Shown here: positions 26,201 through 32,857 of the stretch, piece by piece
How positions within the stretch are numbered: position 1 is the stretch's first letter
Layout: every line of letters starts with the position of its first letter
Origin: an uncultured Collinsella sp.
GTDB taxonomy: Bacteria; Actinomycetota; Coriobacteriia; Coriobacteriales; Coriobacteriaceae
Length of the DNA stretch: 48,392 nt
NCBI GenBank assembly: GCA_900540935.1
Contig: UQHW01000016.1
Coordinates: 1 to 48,392, forward strand
Direction: 5' to 3'
Program-made: the position numbers and the translations under genes
The notes under the pieces: generated by a model
The model's database searches: none
What the model saw: the letters and a program-made list of their open reading frames with translations, nothing else
What the model was told of the DNA's origin: nothing

Positions 26201-26216
26201 TGTTTCACGTGAAACA
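26201..26216. promoter_or_regulatory. parS site 3
   Basis: Perfect TGTTTCACGTGAAACA, exactly 39 bases from site 2 and directly adjoining the rsmG stop codon. Confidence 0.95.
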
Positions 26217-26217
26217 T

Positions 26218-26955
26218 CTAGGCAAGCGGATTCTTCTTTGCCATGCCATTTGCACGAGGCAATGAAACGGATGCTGGATGACTCTTCTTAAGAACAATGA
26301 ACTCCCTGTGGCCCAAGCCCTCAGGCAAATCGATTGAGTCATTCAGAAGCAAAGTGAAGCCGCAAATCTTAGCTGCTGACATGCCGGAAGCAAGCTCCTC
26401 ATCCGAAGGATTGCCCTTGGTGATAACAAATAGACCTCCATCCTTGAGGAACGGAGCCGCATACTCAACAAGAATCGGTAGAGGGGCCAGTGCGCGGGCG
26501 GTTACGACAGAGAACTGCTTCTTATGGCTTCGAGCATATTCTTCAAGGCGATCATGAACCGCATGAGCATGTTTCAATCCAAGGGCATCTACAAAAGAAC
26601 TAACAGCATCAACCTTCTTACCAACAGAGTCAATAAAAGTAGCTTTACGATGCGTGGTTATGGTTAAAGGAATACCAGGGAAGCCCGCACCCGTTCCCAT
26701 ATCAAGCAAAGCTCCCTTAGGAGCCTTATTGATATAGGGGAGCAACACAAGTGAGTCGAGGATATGAAGCACTGCAGCATCTTCTACGTTAAGAATACGG
26801 GTAAGATTGGTTGTCTTATTTGTTTCAAGAACCAAATCCAAATGCTGAATACATTTCCTCAGCTCAACATCAGTTACGCTCAAGGAATACTCTTTGCAAT
26901 AGGAAGTTAGACGACTCAACATCTCGTCAGCCTGCTGATCAGTAAGTACTAACAA
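26218..26955 (-). CDS. rsmG: 16S rRNA (guanine-N7) methyltransferase
   Basis: 245 residues. Methylates N7 of G527 in 16S rRNA using SAM. Motif I is LLDMGTGAGFPGIPL; later segments VVTARALAPLPILVEYA and KGNPSDEE are typical. The start is taken as the TTG at 26955 because AAGGAG lies six bases upstream; the longer frame to 27066 runs back through the jag terminator and is unlikely. The gene sits between that terminator and the parS cluster, in the usual gidB-parA-parB order. A line of this gene (26761-26820) is only 23/60 G+C. Confidence 0.92.
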   Translation of the reverse strand: MLVLTDQQADEMLSRLTSYCKEYSLSVTDVELRKCIQHLDLVLETNKTTNLTRILNVEDAAVLHILDSLVLLPYINKAPKGALLDMGTGAGFPGIPLTITTHRKATFIDSVGKKVDAVSSFVDALGLKHAHAVHDRLEEYARSHKKQFSVVTARALAPLPILVEYAAPFLKDGGLFVITKGNPSDEELASGMSAAKICGFTLLLNDSIDLPEGLGHREFIVLKKSHPASVSLPRANGMAKKNPLA

Positions 26956-27001
26956 CGAAAGCTCCTTTCTGACAAAAATCAGTGTATCGAGAACTTTTGA
27001 C

Positions 27002-27032
27002 AAAAAAAAGGGGACGTGGAAACCACGTCCCC
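27002..27032 (-). terminator. terminator after jag
   Basis: A perfect 10-bp stem (GGGGACGTGG/CCACGTCCCC) with a three-base loop followed by eight T on the minus strand, 20 bases after the jag stop. It ends the rpmH-to-jag transcript before rsmG. Confidence 0.95.
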
Positions 27033-27052
27033 TAAGCATAAGCTCGAGTAGA

Positions 27053-27622
27053 TTATCGAGCAACAATCACCACATGGCGGTCGGGGTCAGAACCCTCAGA
27101 ATGAGTATCGACGGCATCATTGCCACGAAGTGCAATGTGAACCAGTCGGCGCTCGTAGGCATTCATGGGCGGAAGCGAAACACTCTTATGAGTGCGGATG
27201 GCACGTTCGGCAGCAGACTGAGCCATGGAGGCAACCTTGTCCTGACGGCGACTCTTGTATCCCTCGACGTCCACTACAACCGGATACCTAAAGCCGAGCT
27301 TGCGGCTCACCAGCAAAGAGAACATAACCTGAAGGGCATCAAGAGTGCGACCATGACGGCCAATGAGAACAGCAAGGTCGGGAGCCGTTACATCCAAAAT
27401 CAGCTCACCCTCGTCGCCCTCATACTCATCGATAGGAGAGTTGGCGGCATCGAAGTGCGAAAGGATGGAACGCAGGATGGAAATCGCAACATCGGCAATG
27501 GTGTCGAGCTCCTCATCGGTCAGCTCTTCACCGGCCTTGTAGCGCTGTGCAATCTCGGGATAATCGCCCGCGACCTGCGGGGCAACCTCCTCAAGCATAT
27601 CCTCGATGATCTCTTCAGACAT
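27053..27622 (-). CDS. jag: Jag/KhpB-family RNA-binding protein (KH and R3H domains)
   Basis: 189 residues. Residues about 75-130 form a KH domain with the GRHGRTLDALQ loop, and about 130-189 an R3H domain (RRQDKVASMAQSAAERA ... NAYERRLVHIAL). The usual N-terminal Jag_N domain is not evident; instead there is an acidic helical stretch of about 70 residues. In other Gram-positives the KhpA-KhpB pair binds RNA and affects cell elongation. The ATG at 27622 has GGAG six bases upstream; an in-frame TTG at 27634 is less likely. It follows yidC in the classical rpmH-rnpA-yidD-yidC-jag order. Confidence 0.9.
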   Translation of the reverse strand: MSEEIIEDMLEEVAPQVAGDYPEIAQRYKAGEELTDEELDTIADVAISILRSILSHFDAANSPIDEYEGDEGELILDVTAPDLAVLIGRHGRTLDALQVMFSLLVSRKLGFRYPVVVDVEGYKSRRQDKVASMAQSAAERAIRTHKSVSLPPMNAYERRLVHIALRGNDAVDTHSEGSDPDRHVVIVAR

Positions 27623-27637
27623 AACGTACTCCAAAAG

Positions 27638-27649
27638 TTAGGTACCTAA
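27638..27649. repeat. 12-bp palindrome, copy 2
   Basis: TTAGGTACCTAA in the 44-base gap between yidC and jag; identical to 24133-24144. Possible operator or restriction-type site; no known regulator assigned. Confidence 0.55.
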
Positions 27650-27666
27650 ATAAGATTGATATCCCA

Positions 27667-28437
27667 CTACTTCTTCTTGTGCGGGCGCGGCTTCTTCTCA
27701 CGACGAGTGACCTCAACCTGCAGCGGCGCGTTCTTAAGACGCTCCTCCTCATCGGCCTTCGCCTTGTCGATGACCTTCTGCGTCACAAAAATCTGCTGGA
27801 TAACCTGCCAAGCAGACGAGACGTCGTAGTACAGCAGAACACCAACGGGAAGGCTCCAGCCCATCCAAAGCATCATGACCGTCATGACAACGGCCATCAT
27901 ACGCATGCTCTGAGCCTGCTGGCCGGTCTGGTTGCGCGACATATAGAGCTGCGGAATCAGGGTCAGGACAGCGAACAGGATCAGGCAGACCAGCGCAGGC
28001 AGCGCGACCATAAAGCCATCGGCAAAGGAGGCACTCGGCGTGGTGGTCAGGTCGGGCAGAATATTAAAGAACGAGAACGTGCCGTCGTTAAAGTAGTCCG
28101 GCAGGTTGCGCAGCAACGTAAACAAGGCGAACAGGACAGGCATCTGGATCAACAGCGGCAGACAACCAGCCATGGGGTTGAACTTGTTCTCGCTGTAGAA
28201 CTTCTGCATCTCCTCGGCCTGACGCTGGGGATCGTCGGCATAGCGCTCCTGGATCTCGAGCATCTTGGGCTGCAGCACCTGCATGCGAGCCGTCGACTTG
28301 GTCGACTTGAGCATAAGCGGCGTCAGCAGCAGACGGATGATGACCACCAGGATGATGATGGACAGGCCCCAGTCGACCGCAAAGGTCTGGATGAGCTTGA
28401 GCAGCTCGAAAAGGATGTTAACGATCCAATCCCACAT
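27667..28437 (-). CDS. yidC: membrane protein insertase YidC/Oxa1
   Basis: 256 residues, the short Gram-positive form without the large periplasmic domain. Helices are visible at about 5-20, 23-42, 93-112, 140-165 and 185-215, with the amphipathic cytoplasmic hairpin (KMLEIQERYADDPQRQAEEMQKFY) between the second and third. The C terminus is basic (TRREKKPRPHKKK), which helps ribosome binding in this family. No lipoprotein signal is seen. AGGA precedes the ATG. It lies between yidD and jag. Confidence 0.95.
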   Translation of the reverse strand: MWDWIVNILFELLKLIQTFAVDWGLSIIILVVIIRLLLTPLMLKSTKSTARMQVLQPKMLEIQERYADDPQRQAEEMQKFYSENKFNPMAGCLPLLIQMPVLFALFTLLRNLPDYFNDGTFSFFNILPDLTTTPSASFADGFMVALPALVCLILFAVLTLIPQLYMSRNQTGQQAQSMRMMAVVMTVMMLWMGWSLPVGVLLYYDVSSAWQVIQQIFVTQKVIDKAKADEEERLKNAPLQVEVTRREKKPRPHKKK

Positions 28438-28466
28438 GTAAGTTTTCCTCCGATAGCGAGTGCCCG

Positions 28467-28691
28467 CTAGGGCACAGGGTCATAACCGCCGACGTGCAGG
28501 GGATTGCAGCGAGCGATGCGCCTCACGGCAAGCCAGCAGCCTCTCAAAACACCGTACTTCTCAATCGCCTGGACGGCGTATTGCGAGCACGTTGGGTAAT
28601 AAATGCAGGCGTCAGGCAATAAGGGCGAAATAACCTGTTGATATATGCGAATAGGAGCGATGGCAACACGTCGCAAAACGTGATTGCTCAT
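28467..28691 (-). CDS. yidD: membrane protein insertion efficiency factor YidD
   Basis: 74 residues. Family segments IRIYQQVISPLLPDACIYYPTCSQYAVQAI and GGYDPVP are intact. An amphipathic peripheral membrane protein thought to assist YidC. Its ATG overlaps the rnpA stop in ATGA, so translation is coupled. Confidence 0.95.
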   Translation of the reverse strand: MSNHVLRRVAIAPIRIYQQVISPLLPDACIYYPTCSQYAVQAIEKYGVLRGCWLAVRRIARCNPLHVGGYDPVP

Positions 28692-29026
28692 CGCTCCTCC
28701 CCGGCAACGCCGGCGCGTTTCATAAGCGAACGCAATGCATTGTCCATCTCCTGAGGCGAAGAAACCCTCGTCTTGGGAGTTGCGAACAAGATGATGTCAT
28801 AACCCGCAACGGGAAATCCACAGCTGCGGGCGGCCTCGCGCATCACACGCTTAGAACGGTTGCGCACGACAGCACAACCGAGCCGTTTAGCACCAACGAA
28901 GGCGACCCTTCCGGAGTCGCCTTCGCCAACCGATTCACATATGGTCATTCGAATCAGAGGGTGATTGAAACGACGCCCCTGACTGAACACATGCTCGAAA
29001 TCTTGCCGAGACTTAATAGTCTTCAT
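28688..29026 (-). CDS. rnpA: ribonuclease P protein component
   Basis: 112 residues. Basic protein that binds the RNase P RNA and helps mature tRNA 5' ends. The RNR signature is RNRSKRVMREAAR; the N-terminal FEHVFSQGRRFNHP is the usual substrate-leader contact segment. It is 20 bases after rpmH and overlaps yidD by four bases. The RNase P RNA gene is not in this window. Confidence 0.95.
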   Translation of the reverse strand: MKTIKSRQDFEHVFSQGRRFNHPLIRMTICESVGEGDSGRVAFVGAKRLGCAVVRNRSKRVMREAARSCGFPVAGYDIILFATPKTRVSSPQEMDNALRSLMKRAGVAGEER

Positions 29027-29046
29027 GCGAGATGTGTGTATCGCTG

Positions 29047-29181
29047 CTAGACAGTGAGACGCTTGCGGCCCTTGGCACGACGACGGGCGAGCACGGCACG
29101 ACCACCCTTAGTGGCCATACGGGCACGGAAGCCATGGGTCTTGGCACGCTTACGCTTATTAGGCTGATACGTACGCTTCAT
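29047..29181 (-). CDS. rpmH: 50S ribosomal protein L34
   Basis: 44 residues, MKRTYQPNKRKRAKTHGF at the start and a Lys/Arg-rich end, the normal L34 sequence. The ATG at 29181 follows AGGAGG; the longer frame to 29283 is rejected. It is the first gene of the rpmH-rnpA-yidD-yidC-jag transcript, with a good promoter at 29254-29283. Confidence 0.97.
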   Translation of the reverse strand: MKRTYQPNKRKRAKTHGFRARMATKGGRAVLARRRAKGRKRLTV

Positions 29182-29253
29182 CTTAAGTTCCTCCTGCTGC
29201 ATTTCGAGTGTCCGCGGGGGCGCGGACGCAGATATAGACACGTGAGCTTGAAG

Positions 29254-29283
29254 ATTGTAGGGAAATCGATGTTCAAATGTCAA
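29254..29283 (-). promoter_or_regulatory. promoter of the rpmH operon
   Basis: Perfect TTGACA, 18 bases, TACAAT on the minus strand, about 70 bases before the rpmH start codon. Confidence 0.8.
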
Positions 29284-29378
29284 GAAATCAAAGGTAAAAG
29301 GTTGCGCAGTTCACACGGTTCCCCCATAAGCCGAGCTCGATTTAGCGGTGCATGGCAACTTTTCACGATATTTCATCG

Positions 29379-29445
29379 AGTTTTCAACAGGTCATGTTGG
29401 CAATGTTGAGAACTTTTCGTCCGTTTTCCAAAGTTTTCAACAGGT
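29379..29445. other. oriC-left: cluster of DnaA-box-like sites
   Basis: Two copies of the 14-mer AGTTTTCAACAGGT (29379-29392 and 29432-29445) and one inverted TTCTCAACA (29404-29412) within 67 bases. The intergenic region 29182-29526 also holds the rpmH promoter and no gene. Core TTTTCAACA differs from TTATCCACA at two positions. Position between rpmH and the dnaA transcript is the classical site of the upstream half of a bipartite origin. Confidence 0.6.
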
Positions 29446-29526
29446 TTTGAAAGTTTGTCGAAAGATGAGAAACATTGCACGGTGAGCTACTATTTGTTCG
29501 AAACCTTTTGGAAGATTGCGAGCGGC

Positions 29527-30879
29527 ATGTCTGACGACTTTTACACCATGGTCGATTCCGGAGACCCGGCACCCGACAACGAGCACATCACCGGCGTGCG
29601 CGAAGAGCGTGACGAAGGTGAACAGACGACAACGCAGGCGCCAAAAGCCATGTACGCCGCGCGCATCGCCGTCTATGACGACATGCTGTCGACACCGCGT
29701 GTGATCGTCATTGATCCGCAAGATGTCCGCACGTATTTGGAAGAGACGACCAACACCGTCTACCAGTGCATGAAAGAACAAGGTGGCCATATCTCGCTCA
29801 TGGTCATCCGCGAGATTGTCGAAAACTTTATCCACGCACACTTTGCAGAGCCCATCATCTCGATTCTGGACGGCGGAGACACCATCCGCTTTGCTGACCA
29901 AGGACCCGGCATCGACGACAAGGAACGCGCTTTCGACTTTGGCGTTACCAGCGCAAACAGCAAGATGAAGCGCTATATCCGTGGAACCGGAGCAGGGTTT
30001 CCCATGGTGCAGGAGTATTTGGAAAACGCCGGCGGTGCCGTATCCATCGAGGACAACATGGGCAACGGCACCGTGGTTACGGTAAGCCTGAACCCTAAAC
30101 GCGTGCAGGAAATCGAGCGTGCCGGCGGACGCGGTGCTGCCGTGCGGCCCGAGACGGAGCAGCCCACATATCCCCTGCCGGGAGCTTTTGCGCAGCAGCC
30201 CATGGCAACGCAGCAGATGCAGCCCCCCGTGGGGCAGATGCAGCAGCCCGGAATGCTTCCCACACAAGAGCCCCAGGCGGCATCTATGTCGATGACGCCA
30301 AACATGCCAGAGGCCATGCCGCTGGCAGATCAGGATGCAGCAGCAATGCAGCAGGCGACGGGGGCACCGGGTGGCCAGCAAATGGGCTATCAGCCGTACC
30401 AACGGGGATATCCATATCAGCAGATGCCGCCACTGGGGTATGGCCAGCAGTTCCCGCAGCAGTACCAGCAGGGATATCAGCAGCCGTACCAGCAGATGCC
30501 GCAGCAGCAGTACAACCCCTGGGCCCAACAGATGCCTCTGCAGCCTTACCAACAGTGGCCTCAAAGTTTTCAACAGCAAATGCCGCCGATGCAGAGTTCT
30601 CAACAACCAGCAGCTCAAATGATGTATCCTAATGCAGCAAATCAGTATGCGCAGCCACAACCGGACGTGTTCGTAAGCGATCGCGGCAACGCCGCGCTGG
30701 GCTATCTGGCGCAAAATCAAGCGTGCGGTGCAACCGATCTGGCGAGGGCGTTTGGAAACTCGGCCCCCACTTGGTCACGCACGCTCAATGACTTGGCGCA
30801 GGCCGGCTTGGTCATCAAGCATGGCCAGAAATACCATCTGACCGAACTCGGCGCCGCTCGCGTGCGAGCTCAGAGCTAA
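29527..30879 (+). CDS. GHKL ATPase - Gln/Pro linker - winged-helix fusion protein, upstream of dnaA
   Basis: 450 residues. The N-terminal part (about 45-195) is a GHKL ATP-binding domain: N box REIVENFIHAHF (Glu99, Asn100), G1 DQGPGID (Asp124), G2 GTGAGF (153-158) and a final GNGTVVTV strand. No HisKA dimerisation helix or membrane segment is present, so it is not a normal sensor kinase. Residues about 205-380 are Gln/Pro/Met/Tyr-rich with repeated YQQ/QQM units, probably disordered. Residues 384-448 form a MarR-like winged helix (ALGYLAQNQACGATDLARAFGNSAPTWSRTLNDLAQAGLV). The ATG at 29527 is chosen with a weak upstream GAG; a TTG at 29455 would add 24 residues. dnaA starts 15 bases downstream with no terminator between, so they share a transcript. 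Function unknown. Confidence 0.8.
   Translation: MSDDFYTMVDSGDPAPDNEHITGVREERDEGEQTTTQAPKAMYAARIAVYDDMLSTPRVIVIDPQDVRTYLEETTNTVYQCMKEQGGHISLMVIREIVENFIHAHFAEPIISILDGGDTIRFADQGPGIDDKERAFDFGVTSANSKMKRYIRGTGAGFPMVQEYLENAGGAVSIEDNMGNGTVVTVSLNPKRVQEIERAGGRGAAVRPETEQPTYPLPGAFAQQPMATQQMQPPVGQMQQPGMLPTQEPQAASMSMTPNMPEAMPLADQDAAAMQQATGAPGGQQMGYQPYQRGYPYQQMPPLGYGQQFPQQYQQGYQQPYQQMPQQQYNPWAQQMPLQPYQQWPQSFQQQMPPMQSSQQPAAQMMYPNAANQYAQPQPDVFVSDRGNAALGYLAQNQACGATDLARAFGNSAPTWSRTLNDLAQAGLVIKHGQKYHLTELGAARVRAQS
30567..30605. other. two DnaA-box-like sites inside the GHKL gene
   Basis: AAGTTTTCAACAG (core 30567-30575) and TTCTCAACA (30597-30605), 30 bases apart, in codons for the Gln-rich linker (SFQQQ, SSQQP). 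They match the core of the intergenic sites. Codon choice for Gln-Gln (CAACAG) could also produce this by chance. Confidence 0.35.
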
Positions 30880-30894
30880 AGAACGGGAGAGACA

Positions 30895-32619
30895 GTGGAC
30901 GAGGAAGCAAGCATCATCCTGGGGGATGCCATCGCCTTTTGCCAGCGCGACGGCCAAGATGCACGCCTCATCAACATGCTGGGGCAATCGCGCGCCATAA
31001 GCCTGACCGAAGATACGCTCACGATCGAGGCCCCCTCGCGCTTTGCCATCGCGCAGCTCAAAAAGCATCAGCCGACTATTGAGGCCTATCTGGAAGAAAT
31101 CGCCTTTGCACCGATTGCGCTCGACATCGTGGCGCCGCAAGGCGCCGCGACGGAATCCGCTGCCGCGACGGCGCCCGCCACGGCTCCCGCTGCTTCCCCG
31201 ACGGTACCAGCCTCCGCAAGCGACGTGCCGACAATCGAGCACCAGCACAGCGATGTTTCCCGTGAAACCATGGCGCCGTTGCCGACCGCGGCGGCGACGT
31301 CAACGAACGCACCCGTCACGCACATGCCCATCGCTCACGACGCAGCGGCGGGCGCGGATTCGGGCATTGCAATCAAGAACACGCTCTCGGCCGACGATTT
31401 TCGCCGCATGATGAACCAGATGAAGGGCGGAGCGCCGACTAAATCCACGCAAGCTGCGACCCCCGCTTCACCCATGCCAGCACCAACCGTGCCGGCCGAG
31501 CAGAATACGGATGGAGCCCCGCTCGCCGCGAACTCAAAATTTACCTTTGAGAACTTTGTCTACGGCCCCGAGAACAGCCATGCCTATCGCTCGGCGCTCA
31601 AGTTTGCCGCCCTCGCGGACGAGCGCGGCACATGCACATCACTGTTCATCTACGGCAAATCGGGCCTGGGCAAGACGCACCTGCTGCTTGCCATCAAAAA
31701 CGAGCTCGCCGAGAAGTCGCCCGAGATCAAGGTCAAGTATGCCAACTCCCAGGCATATCTGGACGACCTGATGACCGAGTTCGACCGCCAAAAGAAGAGC
31801 AACGCCCCCATCATGCAGGCGTACCACGGCGTGGACGTGCTCATCATCGATGACATCCAAAACATCATCGGCAAGCGCGCGAGCGTGGACTACTTTTTCC
31901 AGCTCATGGACGAGTTCATCCGCAACAACAAGAAGGTCGTCATCGCGGCAGACCGCGCCCCCAAGGACCTGAGTATGGACGAGCGTCTGACCAGCCGCTT
32001 CAACGCCGGCATGCTCTGCCTGGTCGCAGAGCCCAGCTACGAGATGAAATACAAGATCTTGCAGCGCTATTACGAGAACACCATCGTCGCCGCTCCCGAG
32101 GCAGGCGACGACTCGCTGCTGGCGGCCTATGGGGGCGACAGCGGGCACCTGACCGACGAGCACTTTAAACACATGGCCGAGGTCTCGGGCACCAACATCC
32201 GCGAACTCGAGAGCTTTTGCGAGCGCTGCGCCGGCGAGGCGGGCGACCGCGAGCGCGAGGGCGGGGAGCTCACCTTTGACGATATCGACGCCATCGCCAG
32301 CCAGTACTTCGACACATCGGCCAAAAAGATCAACGTGCAAACGGTCCAGTCCGTCATCGAAGAGCAGTACGGCGTGACGCACGAGGAGCTCATCGGCCCG
32401 CGTCGCAACGCCAATATCGCCAAAGCACGCCATATCGCCATCTACCTTGCCATCGAAATGTGCGAGATGACGACCACGGCGGTAGGCGCCGAATTTGGCA
32501 ACCGCAACCACTCGACCGTCAGCACGAGTTACAAAAAGGTCCAGAAGATGATCCAGGAAGACCGCACCGTCACCGAAGACCTCAAGTCGCTGCGCGATAA
32601 AATTACACTGCGCTCGTAG
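30895..32619 (+). CDS. dnaA: chromosomal replication initiator DnaA
   Basis: 574 residues, longer than the usual 450-500 because domain II (about 80-205) is a long Ala/Pro/Thr-rich linker. Domain I is residues 1-80. The AAA+ core has Walker A GKSGLGKTH (254-262), Walker B LIIDDIQ, and an arginine-containing sensor helix (SMDERLTSRFNAG). The DNA-binding domain IV carries IGPRRNANIAKARHIAIYL and FGNRNHSTVSTSYKKV. The usual recognition loop GGRDHTT reads GNRNHST here (residues 535-541), matching unusual DnaA-box candidates nearby. Start is a GTG after GGGAGA. A degenerate parS-like sequence (31254-31269) lies in domain II. Confidence 0.97.
   Translation: MDEEASIILGDAIAFCQRDGQDARLINMLGQSRAISLTEDTLTIEAPSRFAIAQLKKHQPTIEAYLEEIAFAPIALDIVAPQGAATESAAATAPATAPAASPTVPASASDVPTIEHQHSDVSRETMAPLPTAAATSTNAPVTHMPIAHDAAAGADSGIAIKNTLSADDFRRMMNQMKGGAPTKSTQAATPASPMPAPTVPAEQNTDGAPLAANSKFTFENFVYGPENSHAYRSALKFAALADERGTCTSLFIYGKSGLGKTHLLLAIKNELAEKSPEIKVKYANSQAYLDDLMTEFDRQKKSNAPIMQAYHGVDVLIIDDIQNIIGKRASVDYFFQLMDEFIRNNKKVVIAADRAPKDLSMDERLTSRFNAGMLCLVAEPSYEMKYKILQRYYENTIVAAPEAGDDSLLAAYGGDSGHLTDEHFKHMAEVSGTNIRELESFCERCAGEAGDREREGGELTFDDIDAIASQYFDTSAKKINVQTVQSVIEEQYGVTHEELIGPRRNANIAKARHIAIYLAIEMCEMTTTAVGAEFGNRNHSTVSTSYKKVQKMIQEDRTVTEDLKSLRDKITLRS
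31254..31269. other. degenerate parS-like sequence within dnaA
   Basis: TGTTTCCCGTGAAACC, two mismatches to parS, in codons for the domain II linker (DVSRETM). It may be a weak ParB site or chance. Confidence 0.25.
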
Positions 32620-32857
32620 GGAAATAGAGACACCTGTTGAAAACTTGTCGAAACCACGGGCATAAGGTGTCTAAAACCCAATCCGCGGTGATGAAAAGTT
32701 TTGCGCAGGTTTTGAACGTGGAAAACCACCCCTGTTGCACACAGGTTGCTGTCGATTCTCTTTCTGGGTCTGACCTGCGTCTTTGGGAGTAATCAACAGT
32801 TTCGTCAGTGCTATTACTATTATTAAGATATTTATATCTATAGAAAGGTATTAAAAG
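32620..32857. other. oriC-right: dnaA-dnaN intergenic region with AT-rich unwinding candidate
   Basis: Holds the 14-mer ACCTGTTGAAAACT (32632-32645, inverse of the left-side AGTTTTCAACAGGT), TGTTGCACA (inverse of TGTGCAACA) near 32734, TAATCAACA at 32790-32798, then a stretch 32811-32843 in which 28 of 33 bases are A or T. Boxes on both sides of dnaA with an AT-rich element just before dnaN match the bipartite-origin layout known from Bacillus subtilis. Strand change of genes around this point supports it. Confidence 0.75.

Noticed and set aside
29828..29836. TTATCCACG, one mismatch from the classical DnaA box
   Set aside because: Single site in coding sequence (FIHAHF codons), not clustered with others.
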